A stretch of DNA of 64,000 nt from the NCBI RefSeq assembly GCF_011761635.1, contig NZ_JAASRN010000002.1, positions 434,001-498,000 on the forward strand. The letters are read 5' to 3'. The translations under genes were made by a program, and so were the position numbers. Each line of letters opens with the position of its first letter. Position 1 is the first letter of the stretch. The notes below the pieces were generated by a model. The model ran no database searches. It was not told the DNA's origin and saw only the letters and a program-made list of their open reading frames with translations. Shown piece after piece: positions 15,051-23,317 of this stretch. The DNA comes from Thermonema lapsum (lineage in GTDB: Bacteria > Bacteroidota > Bacteroidia > Cytophagales > Thermonemataceae).

Positions 15051-17000
15051 TCAGTTCACATGCAACATGCGTACTTCATTGATATCATCAAGCACCAGCA
15101 TGTATTCCGTGCTTTCTCCATTTTGAATGGTACCTGCCAAAATTTTCACCCACAGTTCATCGCCCGATTTGGTGCGGATGGTTACAATGCCCCGCCAGCT
15201 TTGCCCGCGCGAAAGCTGCATACGCATCTCTTCGTACTTGGCTTCGGAAGCAAACAACTCACTCAAAGTCATTTTTTTCAATTCTTCGGGGGTATAATAA
15301 AGCACCTGTGATGCTAAGTTGTTAGATTGGGTAATTTGAAAACGCTTATTTACATGCAATACAACGGCATTAGAATAAATCACCAATTCTTTGCTTTCTG
15401 CCAGCAACTGGCGCTGTGCCAACTCTTCCTGAGTAGCCTGCATCTCTTCAATGTATTGGCGCGTTTGCTCTTCTTGGGCTGCCATACGCTCTGCCAGCAT
15501 CTTACTTTCTTCAAGTAGGCGCTGGGTTTTCTCGTTGTTTTTAAGCATTGCCAAAGTAGCAGCAATGCTCTCGGCTACTTTTTCCACAAACTCACGCTGG
15601 TAGTCTTCAAATCTATCGAATGAAGCCAATTCAATAACACCATACACGACATCGGCGGCTTTCAAAGGTACTATCAAAATGCTGTTAGGGTTGGCTTTGC
15701 CAAGACCAGAGGTAATCATCACATAATCATCGGGCACGTTTTCAAGGTATAACATCTCGCCCTCTTGCCATACTTGTCCAGTGAGTCCTTCGCCTTTGTA
15801 TATTTTCTTTTCAAGGAAACGTTTTTTATCCCATGCATAACAAGCCACCAGCTCCAAATAAGGTTCTTGTTCCCCCTCCTCATCTTCACGCACGATAAAA
15901 AATCCGCCTTGGTTAGCTTTCAAATAAGTAACCAACTCCGAAATCACCACATCAGCCATGCGCTCGACGTCATCACTACTTTCCCGCAAGATTCTACTAA
16001 ACTCAGCCAATCCGCGGTTTGCCCAGTTTTGGCGCGTCTCCAGCGCGGTCATCTTCACAAGGTTGTCGCGCATGTTTATCAATGCGTTACCCAATACGTC
16101 ATTTTCACTAAGCGGCTTAAAGGGCACGTTATACTCTTTGCGACCGATGCTTTCGGCAAAGGCAGCTACCGAGCGCAAGCCGCTCACCAAGCCATACACC
16201 GAACGAGCTATCTCACCCACTTCATCGTTACGGTTGCGAATGGTATCTATTTCGTTTTCTTCGGGCAGTTCACCACGACTCAGGCGCGCAATGACCGTAT
16301 TGATTTTTTCAATAGGCAATACGATATCGTTGGTTACCAGCCATGCCAATACCAGACCTGTGAAGGTAATAAACAAGACTAAAAGAATAGTCTGCAATTT
16401 CAAATTTTGAAATGAATCAACCACATCATCATGATACACGTCCTTTTCTTGCTTCTTGGCTTGCTCGATACGGTCCAAGTCGTTCAATATGAGCGAGGTG
16501 GCAGGCAATAATTTGTCTTCTACCAGTTGGTTCATATTAGATATTTTCAGGAAGTCGTTCCGGTCATCCACGGTACGGAAGGTGCTCAATGCCACTTTTT
16601 GGTCTGCTATAAGGACTTCTATCTTTTGAAAAGCCTCTTCCATTTGCTCTACTTGTGAGCTGTCTTTCCAAAAACCCGTAAGGGTAGTAATGCGCTCCTT
16701 CAAGGAAGGATACTCTTGTTCGTGCAGGTTTTGAAGCGCTTGTTTATCATCTTCGAGGGTAGGTGCCTGCGGTGGCGAATAGATGAAAGAGAAGGTAAGT
16801 CGCTGCGAGTTGACCACCAAAAGCTTTAAGTCTTTAATAGCATCCAAAGAAGGGTCAATCACCCGGTTCCATTCGCCTATTTTTGTTGCACTGTTTTGCA
16901 CGGTAACAATACCGTACACACCATAAACGGCGAAAATAAATACTTCCAAAATAAAGCCTAAAAGTATTTTTCCGCGTATAGTTAGCCCTTTTCGTTTCAT
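15051..17000 (-). CDS. HAMP-GAF-PAS membrane sensor protein without recognised output domain
   Basis: A 649-residue protein: membrane helix at about 10-30, a periplasmic helical bundle (about 31-195) of the four-helix chemoreceptor kind, a second helix (about 200-222), HAMP (about 222-275, with LVTNDIVLPIEKIN), GAF (about 340-490), a coiled coil with MAERMAAQEEQTRQYIEEM and a C-terminal PAS domain (about 545-645). No kinase, GGDEF, EAL, phosphatase or methyl-accepting domain follows, so the signal must pass through protein contact. Such orphan sensors are common in Cytophagales. A YfiR gene stands upstream on the same strand but is separated by a terminator. Confidence 0.85.
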   Translation of the reverse strand: MKRKGLTIRGKILLGFILEVFIFAVYGVYGIVTVQNSATKIGEWNRVIDPSLDAIKDLKLLVVNSQRLTFSFIYSPPQAPTLEDDKQALQNLHEQEYPSLKERITTLTGFWKDSSQVEQMEEAFQKIEVLIADQKVALSTFRTVDDRNDFLKISNMNQLVEDKLLPATSLILNDLDRIEQAKKQEKDVYHDDVVDSFQNLKLQTILLVLFITFTGLVLAWLVTNDIVLPIEKINTVIARLSRGELPEENEIDTIRNRNDEVGEIARSVYGLVSGLRSVAAFAESIGRKEYNVPFKPLSENDVLGNALINMRDNLVKMTALETRQNWANRGLAEFSRILRESSDDVERMADVVISELVTYLKANQGGFFIVREDEEGEQEPYLELVACYAWDKKRFLEKKIYKGEGLTGQVWQEGEMLYLENVPDDYVMITSGLGKANPNSILIVPLKAADVVYGVIELASFDRFEDYQREFVEKVAESIAATLAMLKNNEKTQRLLEESKMLAERMAAQEEQTRQYIEEMQATQEELAQRQLLAESKELVIYSNAVVLHVNKRFQITQSNNLASQVLYYTPEELKKMTLSELFASEAKYEEMRMQLSRGQSWRGIVTIRTKSGDELWVKILAGTIQNGESTEYMLVLDDINEVRMLHVN

Positions 17001-17123
17001 ATATTTTGCTTGTTGATACGACTATTTTGCTTAAAAATACGCTTTTTTGATAAAAAAGAAAAGAAGTACAAGCTTAATGGGCTATTCCCTCAAGCGAGCG
17101 CCAGAATACTCTTTTGCGAGCAC

Positions 17124-17157
17124 AAAAAAACCACCCCACAGACAAGCCTGGAGGTGG
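17124..17157 (-). terminator. Terminator after the yfiR-like gene
   Basis: On the minus strand CCACC ... GGTGG with an inner CAG/CTG pairing is followed by seven T residues, 27 bases after the yfiR stop. It separates yfiR from the HAMP-GAF-PAS gene. Confidence 0.75.
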
Positions 17158-17183
17158 CATCTTTGTATTGCTTTTTATCACCC

Positions 17184-17711
17184 TTAGCGTACTCTAATGG
17201 CTACACGCAGCAACTCACTCGACACTTTCAAACCGGCTCGTTCAGTAGCTTCTTCATTGATTTCGAAAGTCCAACGACCATTACGTACTACGAAGTTTAT
17301 CATGCTGCCCTGTAGGGCTAAGCCATTTTTTTCAGTTATTATCAACGTAGGTTTGCCGTCTACCGCTTCCTGCACATATTTCAAATACCCGCTTTTTGAA
17401 TAAGGGATAAAAAACATATGCACTTTTTCATTGCGCAAATCGTTGGGTGAGTCGAATTGCTTCACTACGATAGGCTGCACTCCACGTACTTTCTTTTTCT
17501 CTGTCCAATATATCAATTGATTGGTCAGGGGCGATGCTCCCAACACACCTATCACAAAGTCGCCTTGCTGATAGTCAGAGGGCCAAACAATATACTTAGT
17601 AAAGTTGTAAATAAAAATGTTGTGGAACTTGTAATCTCCGCCTTGCGCCTGGGCATATTGGGCGAAAAATACCATTACAACCGATAAACACAACAGTCGA
17701 ATTGTCTTCAT
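17184..17711 (-). CDS. YfiR/DUF4154 family periplasmic protein
   Basis: A 175-residue secreted protein with a cleavable signal peptide (MKTIRLLCLSVVMVFF, cut after AQA near residue 23). The mature part starts with KFHNIFIYNFTKYIVWPSD, the conserved opening of DUF4154/YfiR, and contains the strands FVIGVLG and MFFIPYS. In Pseudomonas YfiR holds the HAMP-GGDEF protein YfiN inactive in the periplasm. The gene downstream here encodes a membrane protein with periplasmic and HAMP domains but no GGDEF, so an analogous pairing is possible but unproven. No Cys pair like that of pseudomonad YfiR is seen. Promoter at 17847-17875 and terminator at 17124-17157 make it monocistronic. Confidence 0.85.
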   Translation of the reverse strand: MKTIRLLCLSVVMVFFAQYAQAQGGDYKFHNIFIYNFTKYIVWPSDYQQGDFVIGVLGASPLTNQLIYWTEKKKVRGVQPIVVKQFDSPNDLRNEKVHMFFIPYSKSGYLKYVQEAVDGKPTLIITEKNGLALQGSMINFVVRNGRWTFEINEEATERAGLKVSSELLRVAIRVR

Positions 17712-17846
17712 AAGTATTTACGTTTGCTTTTTCTTCTATAAGCAATTGACTGACAAAGATAAGGCAATTTACGTGAATCTAAATATCAATCAATCAAGTT
17801 TTTGTATGTTTTAAAAAGATTTTTTCAATTTTTTGCTTTTGCAGCT

Positions 17847-17875
17847 CAAAGGTAAAACCTCTTGCCGATTTTCAA
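17847..17875 (-). promoter_or_regulatory. Promoter upstream of the yfiR-like gene
   Basis: On the minus strand TTG (17875-17873), an 18-base spacer and TACCTTTG (17854-17847) match the Bacteroidota consensus. A second -7-like box TATCTTTG lies closer to the gene (17761-17754) but lacks a -33 partner. Confidence 0.5.
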
Positions 17876-17899
17876 CTATCAATTTAGTTAAATTTTAGT

Positions 17900-17907
17900 T
17901 AATTTTG
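17900..17907 (+). promoter_or_regulatory. -7 element upstream of prfA
   Basis: TAATTTTG matches the -7 consensus 33 bases before the prfA ATG. No TTG at the right spacing was found. Confidence 0.35.
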
Positions 17908-17939
17908 CAAAAGTTGTTTTTCAAAGACATCCAACACCT

Positions 17940-19019
17940 ATGGACCTGATAGCTAAATTAGAGGCGATAGTAGAGCGTTTTGAGGAAGTAAACCGTCAAA
18001 TGAGCGACCCCAATGTCATTAGTAACATGGACAATTACGCCAAGCTCAGCAAGGAATACAAAGAGCTGGAAAAGATTGTAACCGTCTATAAGAGATATAA
18101 ATCCATCTTATCGAACATTCAAAATGCCAAAGACATTTTAGCCAACGAAAAAGACGAAGAGTTTAGAGAAATGGCTAAAATAGAACTTGACGAGCTGTTG
18201 CCTGCCAAAGAGCAAATAGAAGAAGAGCTGAAACTTCTACTTATTCCCAAAGACCCCAATGACAACAAAAACGCCATCCTCGAAATACGGGCGGCTGTGG
18301 GCGGCGACGAAGCTGCCCTCTTTGCCGGAGACTTGTTCCGCATGTATCAACGCTTTGCAGAAAAACAAGGTTGGAAAATAGAAGTACTCGATTACACCGA
18401 AGGCACTTCGGGCGGCTATAAAGAAATTGTAGCCTCTATAACGGGCAATGAAGCCTATGGTACCCTGAAATATGAATCGGGGGTGCATCGCGTGCAACGA
18501 GTGCCGGCAACCGAAACCCAAGGACGGGTACATACCTCGGCAGCGAGTGTAGCCGTGCTTCCCGAAATGGAAGAAGTAGAAGTAGAAATCAACCCGAATG
18601 ATTTGCGCATCGACACCTTCTGCTCTTCGGGTCCCGGGGGGCAATCGGTAAACACCACCTATTCGGCAGTGCGCATCACCCACTTGCCCACCGGCTTGGT
18701 GGTAAGCTGCCAAGACGAAAAGTCACAGATAAAAAACAAAGAAAAAGCGATGAAGGTACTGCGCGCCCGCCTCTATGAGCTTGAACTTGAAAAATACCAA
18801 AAAGAAGTGGGTGAGCAACGCCGCTCTATGGTGAAAACAGGCGAGCGCTCCGAAAAAATACGCACCTACAACTTTCCGCAGAGCCGTGTAACCGACCACC
18901 GCATTGGCTTGACGCTCTACAACCTGCCGGCAGTCATGGACGGCGAGCTGGAAGAAATCATTGACGCACTGCGTATTGCCGATAATGCCGAAAAACTCAA
19001 AGAGGGTAGTGTGCAATAA
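17940..19019 (+). CDS. prfA: Peptide chain release factor 1
   Basis: Releases finished proteins at UAA and UAG. The 359-residue protein shows the N-terminal coiled-coil domain, the codon-recognition loop with the PAT tripeptide ([15 protein letters not shown]), the catalytic GGQ loop in [19 protein letters not shown], and the C-terminal [15 protein letters not shown] block. PAT at the recognition loop identifies RF1 and not RF2, which has SPF and usually a frameshift. The start gives [10 protein letters not shown], typical for RF1. The beta-helix lipoprotein gene follows after 5 bases. Confidence 0.96.
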   Translation: MDLIAKLEAIVERFEEVNRQMSDPNVISNMDNYAKLSKEYKELEKIVTVYKRYKSILSNIQNAKDILANEKDEEFREMAKIELDELLPAKEQIEEELKLLLIPKDPNDNKNAILEIRAAVGGDEAALFAGDLFRMYQRFAEKQGWKIEVLDYTEGTSGGYKEIVASITGNEAYGTLKYESGVHRVQRVPATETQGRVHTSAASVAVLPEMEEVEVEINPNDLRIDTFCSSGPGGQSVNTTYSAVRITHLPTGLVVSCQDEKSQIKNKEKAMKVLRARLYELELEKYQKEVGEQRRSMVKTGERSEKIRTYNFPQSRVTDHRIGLTLYNLPAVMDGELEEIIDALRIADNAEKLKEGSVQ

Positions 19020-19024
19020 AAGCG

Positions 19025-20383
19025 ATGAAGCAAAGGAGCTGGCATGTACAGTATCGAATAGTGATTCTTCTGGCTTGGCTGTTAGCATGCCAAAGTACAG
19101 AAGAGCCTGTATCCTCTGACAGCCAGCTCAAACTGTCGTTTTCGAGCGATGCCATCATATTAGATACGGTTTTCACCGACCTCACCACGCCCACCTATCG
19201 CTTCAGCGTTTACAATAAAAACAGTAAAAACTTACGTATCCAGCGCATCACGTTGCAGGGTGGCAACTCATCGCCCTACAAGGTGATTGTCAACGGAAAA
19301 GCCGGCAACCAATGGAAAGATGTTTTCTTGCGTGCCGGCGACAGCCTGCGCATCTTGGTGTCTGCCAAGCTGCCCGGCAACAGCCAAAGCCAAGAGCCAA
19401 CACTTTTTTACGATGAGCTGCTTTTCGAAACCAACGGCAACCAACAGAAAGTGCCGCTCATCAGCTGGGGGCAAAGCGTAAACCATATCAGTGGTACTAT
19501 CGGCTGCGACGCCGTATGGGATGCCGCCCGCCCCTATATTCTCTACGACTCGGTGAGCGTAGCCCCTACTTGCAGTCTCACCATCGAAGCAGGCGCACGC
19601 GTCTATGCCTACAATCGCGCTGCCCTACATGTTTTTGGCACTTTGCTGGTCAACGGAACCCCCACCAATCCCGTAGTAATGGGTGGCTTCCGTCAAGAGC
19701 CCCTCTACGAAAAAGCTGTAGGCACATGGCGCGGGCTCTTGCTCTACCCAAACACAAGCCGTCATGTACTCAATTACTGCACCCTGCGCAATACAGAAAT
19801 AGGTATCTTGTGCAGTGATACTCAAGTAGACCTCAACGGCTGCCAGATATATCACGCTTCGGTGGCAGGCTGCGTTGCATTCAATAGCACAATGCGCCTC
19901 TACAACAGCATCATTAGTAACTGCATTGAACGCCTCTTTCAAGCCAACGACGGCGGCAACTATGAACTCATACACTGCACTTTCGCCAATTATGAATATG
20001 ATTTCTTCCGCAACAATGAGCCGGGTACTGTTTTCTTACAAAGCGACGGAGCGCCTGCTATGAACATCCGCCTGTTCAACTCGGTTTTTTGGGGTAATTT
20101 AGCCGATGAAATTTACTTCGTAGGACCGAACTTCACCCTTCAGGCGGCTCATAACGTATTCAAGACAGCTATTTACTCTGCCGAAGTGCTCAACCCGTCT
20201 GGCAATCAAAATCAGGTGAACCCCAGCGGTGCCCTCTTCCAAAACGAGCGTCTTTTGGACTTTCGTCCGGCAGAGAACTCGCCGCTCATCAACCGAGGAT
20301 TGCCCACCTCTTTGACAATCGATATCAAAGGCAATCCCCGCGACAGCCAACCCGATATCGGCGCTTTTGAGTACCACCCCTAA
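19025..20383 (+). CDS. Right-handed beta-helix lipoprotein
   Basis: A 452-residue lipoprotein (lipobox LLAC, Cys22). After an N-terminal beta domain (about 35-150) comes a region of short repeated strands (about 175-420) with LTIEAGARVYAYN, LHVFGTLLVNGTPTNPV, LNYCTLRNTEIGI and LYNSIISN, the pattern of a parallel beta-helix of the pectate-lyase-like or choice-of-anchor kind. No catalytic residues of a polysaccharide lyase can be pinned down. The end, NPRDSQPDIGAFEY, is a common closing motif of such proteins in Bacteroidota. It is 5 bases after prfA, so likely co-transcribed, and is followed by two more lipoprotein genes. Confidence 0.82.
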   Translation: MKQRSWHVQYRIVILLAWLLACQSTEEPVSSDSQLKLSFSSDAIILDTVFTDLTTPTYRFSVYNKNSKNLRIQRITLQGGNSSPYKVIVNGKAGNQWKDVFLRAGDSLRILVSAKLPGNSQSQEPTLFYDELLFETNGNQQKVPLISWGQSVNHISGTIGCDAVWDAARPYILYDSVSVAPTCSLTIEAGARVYAYNRAALHVFGTLLVNGTPTNPVVMGGFRQEPLYEKAVGTWRGLLLYPNTSRHVLNYCTLRNTEIGILCSDTQVDLNGCQIYHASVAGCVAFNSTMRLYNSIISNCIERLFQANDGGNYELIHCTFANYEYDFFRNNEPGTVFLQSDGAPAMNIRLFNSVFWGNLADEIYFVGPNFTLQAAHNVFKTAIYSAEVLNPSGNQNQVNPSGALFQNERLLDFRPAENSPLINRGLPTSLTIDIKGNPRDSQPDIGAFEYHP

Positions 20384-20463
20384 GAGGTTTTCATTTTACC
20401 CGACCAATGGTCTGCTTTGGCACATTTTTTCTTAAATTAAAGGCAAAGAGAATCGATGGTATT

Positions 20464-21846
20464 ATGAAAAACTGCTCACCTTTTTATTTTTTAGTAGCCT
20501 TGTGCCTGCTGTTATCTGGGTGCAGTGGAGCCAAAAGGTATTTAAAACAAGGCATTGCCTTCGAGCAATCCCACATGTATCTCGAAGCTGCCAATAGCTA
20601 CATGGAAGCCATACGGCGCAACCCCAGAAAAACAGACGCCCAAATAGGCTTGAAAAGGGCAGGCGAACATGTGCTGGAAGACTACCTCCGTGAAGTATTT
20701 AAAGCACATACCAACGGGCAACATCGCGAAGTGGTTTATGCTTTTCTGAAAGCCGAAGACTTCCGACAGAAAGTAGCCCAACACCATGTAGAGTTAAGTA
20801 TTCCCGCCCCCCATCGTGAGTATTTTGAAGAATCCAAAGCCATCTACCTTGAACAGCGCTACAAGGAAGGCACTCAAAAGCTGCTCGCAGAGCAGTTTGC
20901 CGAAGCCGATGCCATCTTCGATGAAATTCTACGCATGGACCCCACTTATAAAGACGTCAAAACGCTGAAACAAAGCAGCACCTATGAGCCCATTTATCGA
21001 GAAGGCAACCGCTTGATGAACGAAGAAAAATACAAGCAAGCCTTCTATAAGTTTGATGAAATTTACCGTCAACTGCCCGACTACAAAGACGTGCGTCAAT
21101 TGCGCGAGTACTGTCGTCAAAAAGCCATGCTTACGGTCAGTGTGTTGCCGGTCATTCCCGGCGACCACCAAAACCTACCTTATGCCGAAAGCCTGCGCGG
21201 GCGCCTCATCCATCTATTGGTCAACAGCAAACACCCTCTAATTGAAGTTGTGGACCGCGACAATATCAACAAGTTTTTAAGCGAACAACAACTGAGCATG
21301 AGTGGGATGGTCAATGAAAATACAGCAGCCGAAGCCGGCAAGTTATTGGGTGCCAAAGCAGTATTGTCAGCCCGCATCATCAGTGTATCGGTCAACCAAA
21401 CGCCCCTGCAATCGATGAACAAAATAGCTTATGAAAGCTATAAGGTAAAAGTAACAGATACAACAAGCAATGAAACAAAGTATGAGATACGCTACCGCAA
21501 AACCAACTACACTGAATACCAGCAATCCAAAACTGTGGAAGTAAGCGTACAGTATTATTTAGTTTCTTCGGAAACAGGCAAAATCATATTTTCCGATATT
21601 GCTCGCTATGCTCAAAACGACAACATACACTATGCCACCTATCGTGGTGATTATAAAAACTTGTATCCCGGTAGCGAAACCAGTGTCAATACCTCTACTG
21701 CCGCCCGCAGCGAATTGCAAAAACTTTTCACTGCCAAGCAGCAGCTCAACTCCACCCAAGCAATGATAGACCCGCTTTGGGAGCGTATTGCCAACGAATG
21801 TGTAAAAAAAGTAATTCGATATGTTGAAACTCAGTATGAAGACTAA
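20464..21846 (+). CDS. TPR lipoprotein with CsgG-like C-terminal domain
   Basis: A 460-residue lipoprotein (lipobox LLSGC, Cys20). Residues about 25-230 form TPR-like helix pairs (EQSHMYLEAANSYMEAIRRNP and KYKQAFYKFDEIYRQLPDYKD). The C-terminal part resembles CsgG/LpoB-type domains: VVDRDNINKFLSEQQLSMSG followed by AGKLLGAKAVLSARI is the usual pattern. CsgG forms the curli export pore and LpoB activates a peptidoglycan synthase; which role applies is unclear, and no csgA/B/E/F genes are present. I start at the ATG at 20464, which begins the lipoprotein signal. The next gene overlaps its end by 11 bases. Confidence 0.78.
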   Translation: MKNCSPFYFLVALCLLLSGCSGAKRYLKQGIAFEQSHMYLEAANSYMEAIRRNPRKTDAQIGLKRAGEHVLEDYLREVFKAHTNGQHREVVYAFLKAEDFRQKVAQHHVELSIPAPHREYFEESKAIYLEQRYKEGTQKLLAEQFAEADAIFDEILRMDPTYKDVKTLKQSSTYEPIYREGNRLMNEEKYKQAFYKFDEIYRQLPDYKDVRQLREYCRQKAMLTVSVLPVIPGDHQNLPYAESLRGRLIHLLVNSKHPLIEVVDRDNINKFLSEQQLSMSGMVNENTAAEAGKLLGAKAVLSARIISVSVNQTPLQSMNKIAYESYKVKVTDTTSNETKYEIRYRKTNYTEYQQSKTVEVSVQYYLVSSETGKIIFSDIARYAQNDNIHYATYRGDYKNLYPGSETSVNTSTAARSELQKLFTAKQQLNSTQAMIDPLWERIANECVKKVIRYVETQYED

Positions 21847-23221
21847 CAACTGCCTATATTTGCTGTGCATGGTTGCTTTACTATGCGGCACCTTTGCTTG
21901 TCAGAAAAAGAGTGCTGCCGTCGGCATGCAAGAAAAAGACAATCGTCCCGAATGGGTGAAGTCGCGTCCCATCTCTTCGGTTTACTACATAGGCATTGGA
22001 AGTGCTTCTATGCGCCAGCCCGACTACCAAGAAACCGCCAAAAAAAATGCCTTGCAAGATTTGATTTCAGAAATAAAAGTAACCGTATCCAGCACGTCCT
22101 TTCTGTATCAATTGGATAAGAACGGCAGTTTTCGCGAAGAATACGAGTCAAACATCAAAACAATAGCTACTGCCGAAATCGAAAATTTCGAAATCGTAGA
22201 TACCTACGACGACGGCGAGCGCTATTGGGTGTATTACCGCCTGTCGAAAGCCGAATATACACGCCAGCAGGAACAGAAAAAAAAGAATGCACACCAAACA
22301 GCTCTTGCCTTCTACCAAAAAGCCAAAGAAGCAGAACAAAACCACCAATGGATAGAAGCCATGGAAGGCTATTTTCAAGCCTTGTTTGCCATAAAAAATT
22401 ATTGGGGCGAAAACCTTGAAATAAACATAAACGGCGAGTCTCGCTCATTGATGGTAGAAGCTTATTACGGCGTTCAAAACATCTTGAATAAAATCAACCT
22501 TTTCATAAGCCCGCAGGAAGTGCGCCTCAAGCGCCGCAATAGTCAGCCTCAATTGCTGAAATTGCGAGCCACCGTAGCTAACCAACAAGCGTTGGCTTAT
22601 TTGCCTCTACACAGCTATTTCCAAGACGGCGAGGGGATATTGAGTTGCCCCCCTACTGCTGACGCAAACGGCACTGCCAGTCTGGAGCTCAAAAGAGCCC
22701 TCAGCGCTACAACGACGCTCCATCTCATCGTAGAACCCAACCTCATGCAGATTGCCAAGGTCAAAGAAAGCGATAAGCTGGAGCGCTTTCTCATCGAGCG
22801 CTTTTCAACCCCAAAAGCTACTGTAACCATCCACATTGAAAAACCCGTGGTGTATGTCGAAAGTCAAGAGTTCAACTTGGACAAACCGCTCGAAAACAAA
22901 ATCATAGAACAATACGTCAAGAGCGAGCTCAGTAAAAAAGGCGTGGAGTTTAGCAGCACCGCCCAAAATGCCGATGTGGTGCTTTCTATCAAAGCCAACA
23001 CCGAAGCGCTCTCACGCAATGGAGCAATTCACATCAGCAAACTCAGCATACAGGCAGTAGCTATTGACCCTATCACCCGCCGCGAGATACTGACCACTAC
23101 TTTAGACAATATCAAGGGTTTTCAGACCGACTATGAAAAAGCAGGTTTAGACGCCTACAAAAAGGCACAGCAAGAAGTAAGCCTACAATTGGTCAGAAAA
23201 CTAACCGAAGCCCTCTTGTAA
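21836..23221 (+). CDS. LPP20-family lipoprotein
   Basis: A 461-residue lipoprotein (signal with Cys22, GTFAC). The first domain (about 35-150: PEWVKSRP, YYIGIGSAS, then a helix with ETAKKNALQDLISEI and a final strand YWVYYRLSKAEY) is the LPP20 fold; a coiled helix follows and then a beta-rich C terminus. LPP20 proteins are outer-membrane-associated lipoproteins, often encoded with CsgG-like proteins as here. I prefer the ATG at 21836, which gives the proper signal sequence; an in-frame ATG at 21821 is alternative. Coding overlap with the CsgG-like gene implies coupled expression and a shared role in the envelope. The last gene of the unit; a hairpin follows. Confidence 0.8.
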   Translation: MKTNNCLYLLCMVALLCGTFACQKKSAAVGMQEKDNRPEWVKSRPISSVYYIGIGSASMRQPDYQETAKKNALQDLISEIKVTVSSTSFLYQLDKNGSFREEYESNIKTIATAEIENFEIVDTYDDGERYWVYYRLSKAEYTRQQEQKKKNAHQTALAFYQKAKEAEQNHQWIEAMEGYFQALFAIKNYWGENLEININGESRSLMVEAYYGVQNILNKINLFISPQEVRLKRRNSQPQLLKLRATVANQQALAYLPLHSYFQDGEGILSCPPTADANGTASLELKRALSATTTLHLIVEPNLMQIAKVKESDKLERFLIERFSTPKATVTIHIEKPVVYVESQEFNLDKPLENKIIEQYVKSELSKKGVEFSSTAQNADVVLSIKANTEALSRNGAIHISKLSIQAVAIDPITRREILTTTLDNIKGFQTDYEKAGLDAYKKAQQEVSLQLVRKLTEALL

Positions 23222-23258
23222 AAAAGCAACAGACAGGGTCTTTTGCCCATAAAAATAC

Positions 23259-23293
23259 AAGTCAAAGCCGAGCTTCAGGCTTAGCTTTGACTT
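23259..23293. terminator. Hairpin between convergent genes
   Basis: Ten-base arms AAGTCAAAGC and GCTTTGACTT with a 15-base loop lie between the LPP20 gene and the AAA+ gene. The T-rich tail (GTATTTTTATG) is better on the minus strand, but it may serve both. Confidence 0.65.
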
Positions 23294-23317
23294 ACTTCGT
23301 TTGGTGAGGCTTGGCAT

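Noticed and set aside
15765-16410. Long plus-strand frames opposite the HAMP-GAF-PAS gene
   Set aside because: Both are antisense shadows; the minus-strand protein has clear domain order.
18600-18700. prfB-type programmed frameshift
   Set aside because: The protein is RF1 (PAT motif) and the frame is continuous from 17940 to 19019.
20464-21846. Curli secretion system
   Set aside because: Only a CsgG-like domain exists; csgA, csgB, csgE and csgF are absent from the neighbourhood.
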